Assembly: GCA_903879715.1 (NCBI GenBank)
Contig: CAIRMR010000096.1
Span: forward strand, 60,305-124,304
Origin: an uncultured Bacteroidales bacterium
Lineage (GTDB): Bacteria > Bacteroidota > Bacteroidia > Bacteroidales > UBA4417
Length of the DNA: 64,000 bases
Direction of reading: 5' to 3'
The translations under genes and the position numbers were made by a program. The notes beneath the pieces were generated by a model. The model had not been told where the DNA came from. It was given only the letters and a program-made list of their open reading frames with translations, and ran no database searches. Of the stretch, positions 57,235 to 64,000 are shown in pieces (position 1 is the first letter of the stretch; each line of letters starts with the position of its first letter).

Positions 57235-58434
57235 TTATACCGTATCTTTCTGAAACAGTGCTTTGAATGTGCGCAATATAAGTTTAAAATCGTACCAGAA
57301 CGAATAGTTATTCCCGATAAAGTGATCGGAATAAACATTATCCAGGCGTTTGCGCTCGTCTTCTGACATATCGCCGCCTTTACCTCTGAGTTCAACCTGC
57401 CATAAACCTGTAATTCCGGCAGGCGCAAGAAACCGTCGCGACATATCACCTTTGGTTATCTGCTCCGCTTCATAAACGGGTAGCGGCCTATTACCAACTA
57501 TGGACATATCTCCTTTTATAACGTTGATAAGTTGTGGAAGCTCATCAATGCTCGTATTACGGATAAATTTCCCAACCTTTGTAATACGCGGATCGTTCAC
57601 AATCTTTATAAATGCAGATTTAGATTTGTCAATCTCATGCTGCTGAATCTTATACGAATTTTCACATATAGAATGTGTGCCTATATGAATAATCGGAGAA
57701 CAGAATTTACCTTCTGGCAGCTTTATGCATTCCCCACAAGGTATTTCGAAGTCTATTTCAGATTTTTCTGACACTGAAGCGTATTGGTTTTTATCTTTTG
57801 CAAGCTTGGCAAGATCGGCATCGGCTCCTACACGCATGGAACGCAATTTGTAAAAATCAAAAGGTTTTCGACCTACGCGCCTGGATGTGTAATACACCTT
57901 TCCTTTTGATTCGAGCCTGATTGCAATAATAACTATCAAAAGCAAAGGTGAAAGTGCGATGAGCGCTCCGCTAGCCAAGGCGATATCAAAAATGCGTTTC
58001 GACAAAGGCATATGGTATGTTATCTCTTGTTCTAGTTCCGGCTCAAGCGGAACAATTTTTTTCCTGTAATCACGCAGGTACTCAATACGCCCAACCAGGC
58101 TTTCAGCATTTTGCAAAGGAATTACAAAATAATCGTCTATATGTCTTTTGAAGGCTTCTTTATACAGATCTTCTTTGAATTCGTGAGTTACAAGCATGAA
58201 ACTAACCGGGTTAAGGTCGGGCCTCTGTCGCACCCATTCATGCATCTGTATGCCATCACCACCCGACAAAGTCATTTCACATAAAATGGCATCAGGCAAC
58301 TGGCCCGACTTAAGATAGTTTTCAGCTGCAAGTATATTACCTTGTGCCGTAACAGATAATTGTTTTTCTGAAGCCAACAAACTGAGAGTCTCCGTTGAGT
58401 TACCGATATAAACAAGTTTCAATGCTTTTTCCAT
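57235..58434 (-). CDS. Initiating phosphoglycosyltransferase fused to a pseudo-receiver
   Basis: A 399-residue fusion. Residues 1-120 fold like a response-regulator receiver, but the phospho-acceptor Asp is Glu53 (ILCEMTLSGGDG), the N-terminal acidic pair is missing (LVYIGNST) and the usual Lys is Ile104 (YFVIPL). Residues 145-399 are a polyprenyl-phosphate phosphoglycosyltransferase (WbaP/WcaJ type): KRIFDIALASGALIALSP membrane hairpin, YKLRSMRVGAD, TSIDELPQL with the Asp297-Glu298 dyad, SIVGNRPLP. An unusual insert at 215-275 has Cys233, Cys236, Cys245, His250, His254 and Cys257, a possible zinc site. It loads the first sugar-phosphate onto undecaprenyl phosphate. Confidence 0.92.
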   Translation of the reverse strand: MEKALKLVYIGNSTETLSLLASEKQLSVTAQGNILAAENYLKSGQLPDAILCEMTLSGGDGIQMHEWVRQRPDLNPVSFMLVTHEFKEDLYKEAFKRHIDDYFVIPLQNAESLVGRIEYLRDYRKKIVPLEPELEQEITYHMPLSKRIFDIALASGALIALSPLLLIVIIAIRLESKGKVYYTSRRVGRKPFDFYKLRSMRVGADADLAKLAKDKNQYASVSEKSEIDFEIPCGECIKLPEGKFCSPIIHIGTHSICENSYKIQQHEIDKSKSAFIKIVNDPRITKVGKFIRNTSIDELPQLINVIKGDMSIVGNRPLPVYEAEQITKGDMSRRFLAPAGITGLWQVELRGKGGDMSEDERKRLDNVYSDHFIGNNYSFWYDFKLILRTFKALFQKDTV

Positions 58435-58500
58435 GATTTAAATTGCTAATCTTATAAATGGAGTAACAAATCCTGATCTTTCATTTCTATACTTGATTCA

Positions 58501-58887
58501 TTACCATTTTACCGCATAATGAACGGGGAAAAGGTTTTTTTTAAGGATTTCATCCAGTTCTTCCGGGTTAAAAGGTTTGGCCAGAAAATCCTGGGCTCCA
58601 AGCTTATAACATTTTACACGCTCCTTGCTGCTCTCAACACCCGAAAGCATTACAACAGGAGTATGTTTGGTATATCCCCGCTGACGCACTTTTTCAACAA
58701 ACTTGTACCCATCCATATTTGGCATCTGTACATCACAAATAATCAGGTCGGGCAAATTAACCTCAAGCCAGTCAAGGGCTTCCATCCCATCACTTTTACT
58801 TACTACATCATAATTTTTTGAGAGAAAGCTTTCAAGAAGTAAACGAATACTCCTTTCATCGTCGATAATCAGGATTTTGTGCTTCAT
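58501..58887 (-). CDS. Stand-alone CheY-like response regulator
   Basis: A 128-residue receiver with nothing else attached. All active residues are present: acidic pair Asp9-Asp10 (IIDDE), phospho-acceptor Asp52 (ICDVQMPNMDG), Ser82 (MLSG) and Lys104 (AKPF). It lies 66 bp upstream of the transferase fusion and is the first gene of the operon. It can receive phosphate from either hybrid kinase in the region and may act by binding the pseudo-receiver or another enzyme. That partnership is inference. Confidence 0.94.
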   Translation of the reverse strand: MKHKILIIDDERSIRLLLESFLSKNYDVVSKSDGMEALDWLEVNLPDLIICDVQMPNMDGYKFVEKVRQRGYTKHTPVVMLSGVESSKERVKCYKLGAQDFLAKPFNPEELDEILKKNLFPVHYAVKW

Positions 58888-59430
58888 AGTTATTGGTTAT
58901 TTTTTTCGTCTTTTTTATTTATTAACTTCTCAGGCAACATACATACTTTGCTAATATGCATGCGGGTATCATTTTAGGGCATTAATTCAGACTTTCTTAA
59001 TCCGCATTTTTTAATAATGCCTGAATAGCAAATATATTTTACTGAATCATTAATAAAGGTTTTTGCTATCATTAATTCATGAACTTAAATCATATTTGTA
59101 ATAGAAATTATGCGTTTTTAATTCATTTTTCATATGGTTTAATCTAAAATGTAAAATATATTTACTCTGGTTTAGATTTAAGAAGCTAATATAAGGTAAA
59201 ATATAATGACACCAAACTCAAGTATATGTAAAATCATTTTTATGTGGTTACTTTTCTAATAGTTGGCAATAAATGAATAAAAAGGTTTCCTTTTATTTCT
59301 AAATTTATACTATTATTGCATCAGTTCATGCTCTTTTTGCAGAAACACTGTAAGAAACAAGAGAAGGAAAACATGAACTATATAATCTCATTTCATTAAA
59401 GCGGCCCCCGAAGTTTTACGTACATTGCCT
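58888..59430. other. AT-rich divergent control region of the polysaccharide operon and large hybrid kinase
   Basis: 543 bp with no supported gene. It holds the putative promoter at 59029-59036 (-). No clear promoter box for the + strand kinase and no operator-like palindrome were recognised. Confidence 0.45.
59029..59036 (-). promoter_or_regulatory. Putative -7 box of the polysaccharide operon
   Basis: On the - strand TATATTTG matches TAnnTTTG, 141 nt before the receiver gene. The -33 element is not clear. Confidence 0.4.
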
Positions 59431-62400
59431 ATGAAGATCAACCATATTGAAGTAATTAAACGCTTAGATGCGTTTTCTACAGCATTTCCCGGTATCAATT
59501 CCACAGCTAAATTAGGCATATTGGCAGGGGAGGTTCTGGAAGCTATGTTTTCTTTTAAATATTCTTTTCTTTATTTAAACCATAATTCAGTTAACGGATT
59601 CAATCTGCATTACTCAAAAGGATTCAATTTCAGACGGTTTGTTGCCGCTGAATCTATTTCGATGGATAAACTTCCAGGCCTTGTGTACCGATCAAAGAAA
59701 ATGATCTTTACACCCGACAAATCAATGGAAAACCTATTGCAATCCGGTTTCGGAAACATACCTGACGAAGTGCATTCGCAGTTAATCTTTCCGGTAATGA
59801 ACGGAGAAAACATTGTTGGGGTGTTTGGAATTGCGGATTCAGAACCAGGTAAATTCGATGATGAAGAAACTTCTATACTCCGGTTTATTTGTAATCTTTT
59901 AAGTGCAAAACATGTGAGCCTGTTAAATCAGAATGCAGTAAAGTCAGCTCACGAAGAGGTTTTAACACTTTCGAAACTTCCTGCCGAAAATCCGAATCCG
60001 GTATTAAGAGTTAGTCGTGACGGAGTTTTACTATACGCGAATAAGGCCAGTGAAAAATTATTGAAATACCATAAATTTAAAGCAGGCCAAAAGGTTAACC
60101 GGATTTTTGATACTGTAATTTCCGAAGTTTTGTTATCATCAAATACAGTTGAGCATGAAATTACCGATGGTAAATCCATATACCTGCTGCTTTTCACACC
60201 AGTTGAAGGAACAGATTATATTAACATCTACGGGAGCGATATCACCAGGCGCAAATCATTGGAAAAAGAATTGAAAAAGATGGCACTCATAGCCAAGGAA
60301 ACTGAAAATGCAGTAATTGTTACGAATAGCTCGGGCGAAATCGAATGGATAAATGAAGCCTTTACCCGAATAACTGAATACAACCTTGATGAAATAAAAG
60401 GAAAAATACCTGGGCGTTTTTTACAGGGTGAAGAAACTGACCTGAAAACAGTTGCTTTACTGAATGAAGCCATAAGTCAACAGAAATCCATCGAAGTTGC
60501 TATTATCAATTATTCGAAATCACATAAAAAGTACTGGATAAATCTGCAAATTCAACCCATATTTAACTCAGCCGGCCAATTAACAAATTTTATTTCAATA
60601 CAGAAAGAAATTACCAAAGAGAAAGAAATTGAACAGGAGTTAATAAGGACTACTACTTTCCAGAAAGCCATTCTTAACAGTTCCGCTATCGCAATTATTT
60701 CGACCGACCTGAATGGACTAATTCAGTCATTTAATCCGGCGGCATGCGGTATGCTAGGCTACGATGCCAATGAAGTAATTGGTAAAAAAACGCCGCACCT
60801 TTTTCATGATGAAATCGAAATACGCAAAAGGAATGACAATGATCAAGTGCAGGATGTAAAGGATTTTCGGATATTTAAAATCAATGACGATCAACCTAAC
60901 CCTGAAAATATTGTAACTGAAACCGGCGAATTTACATTTATCCGTAAAGATGGCAGCAGATTCCCAGTATCGTTAACAGTTACCGCGCTCCGCAACAGGC
61001 ACAACCAGGTAAACGGCTTTCTGGCAATGGCTGAAGACATAACACAACGCAAAGAGCAATACGATGCGCTTCAAATTGCAAATCTCAGGTTCAGACTTCT
61101 TATTTCGAGTATGCAGGCCGGGATTATGGTGGAAGACGAAAAAAGAAAGGTTGTGCTTGTAAACCAGCGATTCTGTGATATTTTCTCAATCCCGGTACCA
61201 CCAGAGCAATTGGTAGGGATGGATTGCCAACAGGCAGCTGAAGCAGCTAAAGTGTCATTTAGCGATCCGGAGACTTTTATTCGTGATATTAACAACACTT
61301 TAGAGCTACAAAAAGTTGTTATAAATCATGAACTTAAGATGAGTGATGGAACTTTTCTTGAGCGGGATTTTGTTCCCATCGAAAATCCGGGCAAAAAAAA
61401 CCAGGGAATTCTCTGGATATACAGGAATATCACTCAACGAAAAAATTACGAAAGTGACTTGCTCCGCCAGAGCGAAATCCTGAATGGTACCGCCCGGGCA
61501 ATGAATTATTTACTAACCATACCTGATCATGATCAGGCCATTCAGAAGGCGATTGAGGAAATTGGAATCGCAACAGGAATAGATCGGGTTTATATATTTG
61601 AGAATCTGGAAGATACGTTAAGCGGTGAAGCATTTTTCAGTCAACGATTCGAATGGACCAATGAAAACATAATCCCTCAAATCGATAATCCTGATCTTCA
61701 GAACATTCCGTTTAGTGAAGGTTTTCCGCGCTGGTACAAACTTCTTAAATCAGGAAAAACAGTGGCGGGCTTGATCAAAGATTTCCCTGAAAATGAAAGG
61801 CATATTTTAGAATCACAGGACATTATTTCGTTAATAGCAGTGCCTGTTTTTATTAAAAACCAACTTTGGGGTATGGTGGGGTTTGACGATTGCACCAAAG
61901 GAATTCGGTGGACTACTAATGAGTCCGCCATACTTACAGCTCTTGCCGCAAGTATAGGTGGACGTATTTCGAGAAGGATAATTGAAAATGAACTTACCGC
62001 CTCTAAACATACAGCCGAGTATGCCACAAAATCAAAATCAGATTTTCTAGCAACCATGAGCCATGAAATCCGAACTCCGATGAATGGAGTAATCGGGATG
62101 ACCAGCCTGCTGATGCAGACTTCCCTTACACCGGACCAGAGAGACTACGCTGAAACCATTAAAATCAGCGGAGAACTCTTACTTGATCTGATAAATGATA
62201 TTCTTGATTTCTCCAAAATAGAATCTGGAAATCTGATCCTGGAAGAACATAGTTTTGATTTACGGATGGCTATTGAGGATGTTCTGGACCTTTTGGCAAC
62301 CACTGCTTTAAATAAGAAACTCGGACTATTTTTCCAGGTTGACCCGCTTATCCCGCAAAAAATTAATGGGGATCTTACCCGGCTGAGGCAAATCCTGGTA

Positions 62401-63585
62401 AACCTTGTAGGTAATGCCATTAAATTTACAGCTAGTGGAGAGGTTGTAATCCGTATAAAACAGATTGAGAAAAAAGGAAATGACGCATATCTCCGGTTTT
62501 CAGTAAGAGATACCGGCATTGGAATTTCTGAAGAAAAAGCCGACAGACTATTTAAACCTTTCAGCCAAATTGACACGTCAACAACCCGGAAATACGGTGG
62601 AACCGGATTAGGTTTAGCTATAAGTGCCCAACTTGTAAAACTGATGAATGGAAACATATGGGTTAATAATGAAGTTCAGAACGGATCCGAATTCCTTTTT
62701 ACTATTAAAACATCGTATCGCCCGGACGATACTTACCTGGAATCGATACTCCCGCATAGAAATCTCTGGCAGGATAAACGCATTTTAATAGCCGAAAGCA
62801 ATTTAACCAGCAGCGAAATTCTTTACAATCTGTTTGATAGCCTGGGAATGAAACCTGTAGTTGTAAATACAGAGGTTGACACTTTAAATAGTATAAAGAA
62901 AAAGGAGCATTTTGACATTATCCTGATCGATAATAATATAATTAGTACGAATAACAGTCTATTGTCATCTGAACTTAAAAATTACACGGAGTACAGAAAC
63001 ATCCCGATCGTGCTAATTTCATATCCATCCATTACAAATACGGAACAGGTTTTATATCAGAATTTTAATTCACGGATTAACAGACCATTGAAACATTCGC
63101 AACTGGTTTCTACAGTTACAAATTTGCTTTCCAAAACTTTGAACATTCAGAAACAGCAAATTATTGAACCAAAATCAATTGAAAAATTAAATGAAAAATT
63201 CCCTCTGCAAATCCTGGTAGCCGAAGACAATGCCATCAATCAAAAGATGATGTTAAGCCTGTTCGAAATATTAGGGTATTCCATTCAAATAGCAGCTAAC
63301 GGGATAGAGGCAATTGAAACGATCAAACGAATGAAAATCGATATCGTTTTTATGGATATACAAATGCCTGAGATGGATGGCCTGGAAGCCACAAAACAGA
63401 TAATAGCCGACTGGGGCATTAAAAGGCCATTAATTGTAGCTATGACAGCCAATGCGCTTCAAAGCGATAAAGAAAGATGCCTGGCTGCAGGAATGGATGA
63501 TTATATCAGCAAGCCGTTAACTATTGGCCAGGTAAAAGCCGGTATTGAAAAATGGGCTCTATTGTGTAAAATTCAGAGAAAATAA
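59431..63585 (+). CDS. Large cytoplasmic hybrid histidine kinase: GAF-PAS repeats-GAF-HisKA-HATPase-REC-REC
   Basis: ATG 59431 is preferred to TTG 59425 and gives 1384 residues. No membrane helix is evident. Order: GAF (about 15-165), PAS (about 180-275), PAS-PAC (about 285-395), PAS-PAC (about 405-545), PAS (about 555-675), GAF (about 690-855), HisKA with phospho-His878 (MSHEIRTPMNGV), HATPase (DTGIGISEEKA, GGTGLGLAI), REC1 and REC2. REC1 keeps Asp1167 (LIDNNI) but has Glu-Ser for the acidic pair and Arg1218 for the invariant Lys, so it is probably impaired. REC2 is intact (Asp1309, MDIQMPEMDG). It resembles the kinase at 43980 from HisKA to the end, suggesting a shared origin. It senses several small-molecule or redox cues and lies divergent to the polysaccharide operon. 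Confidence 0.94.
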   Translation: MKINHIEVIKRLDAFSTAFPGINSTAKLGILAGEVLEAMFSFKYSFLYLNHNSVNGFNLHYSKGFNFRRFVAAESISMDKLPGLVYRSKKMIFTPDKSMENLLQSGFGNIPDEVHSQLIFPVMNGENIVGVFGIADSEPGKFDDEETSILRFICNLLSAKHVSLLNQNAVKSAHEEVLTLSKLPAENPNPVLRVSRDGVLLYANKASEKLLKYHKFKAGQKVNRIFDTVISEVLLSSNTVEHEITDGKSIYLLLFTPVEGTDYINIYGSDITRRKSLEKELKKMALIAKETENAVIVTNSSGEIEWINEAFTRITEYNLDEIKGKIPGRFLQGEETDLKTVALLNEAISQQKSIEVAIINYSKSHKKYWINLQIQPIFNSAGQLTNFISIQKEITKEKEIEQELIRTTTFQKAILNSSAIAIISTDLNGLIQSFNPAACGMLGYDANEVIGKKTPHLFHDEIEIRKRNDNDQVQDVKDFRIFKINDDQPNPENIVTETGEFTFIRKDGSRFPVSLTVTALRNRHNQVNGFLAMAEDITQRKEQYDALQIANLRFRLLISSMQAGIMVEDEKRKVVLVNQRFCDIFSIPVPPEQLVGMDCQQAAEAAKVSFSDPETFIRDINNTLELQKVVINHELKMSDGTFLERDFVPIENPGKKNQGILWIYRNITQRKNYESDLLRQSEILNGTARAMNYLLTIPDHDQAIQKAIEEIGIATGIDRVYIFENLEDTLSGEAFFSQRFEWTNENIIPQIDNPDLQNIPFSEGFPRWYKLLKSGKTVAGLIKDFPENERHILESQDIISLIAVPVFIKNQLWGMVGFDDCTKGIRWTTNESAILTALAASIGGRISRRIIENELTASKHTAEYATKSKSDFLATMSHEIRTPMNGVIGMTSLLMQTSLTPDQRDYAETIKISGELLLDLINDILDFSKIESGNLILEEHSFDLRMAIEDVLDLLATTALNKKLGLFFQVDPLIPQKINGDLTRLRQILVNLVGNAIKFTASGEVVIRIKQIEKKGNDAYLRFSVRDTGIGISEEKADRLFKPFSQIDTSTTRKYGGTGLGLAISAQLVKLMNGNIWVNNEVQNGSEFLFTIKTSYRPDDTYLESILPHRNLWQDKRILIAESNLTSSEILYNLFDSLGMKPVVVNTEVDTLNSIKKKEHFDIILIDNNIISTNNSLLSSELKNYTEYRNIPIVLISYPSITNTEQVLYQNFNSRINRPLKHSQLVSTVTNLLSKTLNIQKQQIIEPKSIEKLNEKFPLQILVAEDNAINQKMMLSLFEILGYSIQIAANGIEAIETIKRMKIDIVFMDIQMPEMDGLEATKQIIADWGIKRPLIVAMTANALQSDKERCLAAGMDDYISKPLTIGQVKAGIEKWALLCKIQRK

Positions 63586-63651
63586 GTTCAGATTAATCAA
63601 TACGGATGTACCCAATATTTCAGAGATATAAATTCTGAAAACAAATCTCTG

Positions 63652-63680
63652 GAAACCGGTTCATTCTTTGTACGGTTTTT
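63652..63680 (+). terminator. Possible terminator of the large hybrid kinase gene
   Basis: A short stem (gaaaccg with cggttttt, 14-nt loop) followed by a T-rich run, 66 nt after the stop codon. The long loop makes it a modest candidate. Confidence 0.4.
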
Positions 63681-63726
63681 CTTAATTCTTATCTGCTCAT
63701 ACCATACTTGGCAGATAAACCGGTGC

Positions 63727-64000
63727 AATTACCTAACCTGGACAAGCCAGAAATAAAAAGTAATGAAAAATATATAACACAGAATAATAAACACTAAAGT
63801 AAGGGAGCGTACGATACTTTTACATTTTGTGTTTTGTGTTTAATGTTTTTAATTTCTTCCTGAAATATTGTGCCAGAAAAAACATCAACATAGCGCAGCG
63901 ATCTCATGCGATGCACTGAGACTTCGGCGTGAGCTCAGCCGAACGCTTGCCGAAGTGAGCTCATTTAAAATAAGCAAGGAGCGAATAAATTAAAAGATTA
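63727..64000. repeat. Dispersed repeat, copy B (runs to the window end)
   Basis: Matches 22487-22850 over its whole length. The core ggagcgtacgatactttta begins at 63804; imperfect inverted arms are at about 63760-63785 and 63831-63856. Copy B has a palindrome-rich piece at about 63922-63952 (gagctcagccgaacgcttgc...gaagtgagctc) where copy A has only a short one. No protein is encoded. Confidence 0.8.

Noticed and set aside
62145..62657. A 170-codon open frame on the - strand inside the hybrid kinase gene
   Set aside because: It lies opposite the conserved HisKA/HATPase domains and reads as low-quality Ser/Arg-rich peptide.

Overview
The window looks like a chromosomal segment of a Bacteroidota bacterium, probably Bacteroidales/Marinilabiliales-like. 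The evidence is a TonB-dependent receptor, a type IX secretion (T9SS) C-terminal sorting domain, an LruC-domain lipoprotein, a HYC_CC_PP-type small protein, a bacterial GGGP-synthase family protein, TAnnTTTG-type -7 promoter boxes, almost no Shine-Dalgarno sequences, and intergenic polypurine and REP-like repeats typical of the phylum. No rRNA, CRISPR array, phage or plasmid gene was seen.

Region 1 (1-14.5 kb, + strand) is housekeeping and transport. It holds the 3' part of a TonB receptor with a strong terminator, an APC amino-acid permease, an exported SAM-hydrolase (DUF62) protein, a SAM-I riboswitch leading into metH, then metF, a GGGP synthase, a REP-associated tyrosine transposase (RAYT) followed by an array of REP palindromes, and a dipeptidyl peptidase IV. 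metH, metF and the SAM hydrolase form a methionine/SAM neighbourhood.

Region 2 (14.6-22.5 kb, + strand) is a Cu(I)/Ag(I) efflux island: a HYC_CC_PP protein, a heavy-metal-binding lipoprotein, CusA with all three substrate methionines, a TolC-type outer-membrane factor with a Met/Ser/Gly-rich insert, and a CusB adaptor fused to metal-binding domains at both ends.

Region 3 (22.5-28.5 kb) holds copy A of a dispersed repeat, a CheB-CheR-PAS fusion protein, tRNA-Pro(CGG) and tRNA-Thr(CGT), and an LruC lipoprotein.

Region 4 (28.5-58.9 kb, mainly - strand) is a large exopolysaccharide locus read right to left. It runs from a stand-alone receiver through an initiating phosphoglycosyltransferase fused to a pseudo-receiver, a half-size TolC-like protein, a Wzc-like copolymerase with a degraded kinase, Wzx and Wzy. 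A divergent + strand module follows (acyltransferase, GT2, GT8), then a hybrid sensor kinase, galE, rfbB, several glycosyltransferases, an asparagine-synthase-like protein, an ATP-grasp protein, a hexapeptide acyltransferase, a frameshifted FkbM methyltransferase and a secreted beta-helix protein with a T9SS signal. A second, very large hybrid kinase (59.4-63.6 kb, +) faces away from the locus and is followed by copy B of the dispersed repeat. Two hybrid kinases, a CheY-like protein and a receiver-fused initiating transferase in one locus suggest that polymer synthesis is controlled by a phosphorelay acting directly on the biosynthetic machinery. That is inference.

The points most worth a second look are the pseudo-receiver/transferase fusion with its signalling neighbours, the REP/RAYT array with co-varying hairpins and REP copies inside genes, the 41-kb-separated dispersed element, and the exported SAM hydrolase beside the SAM riboswitch.
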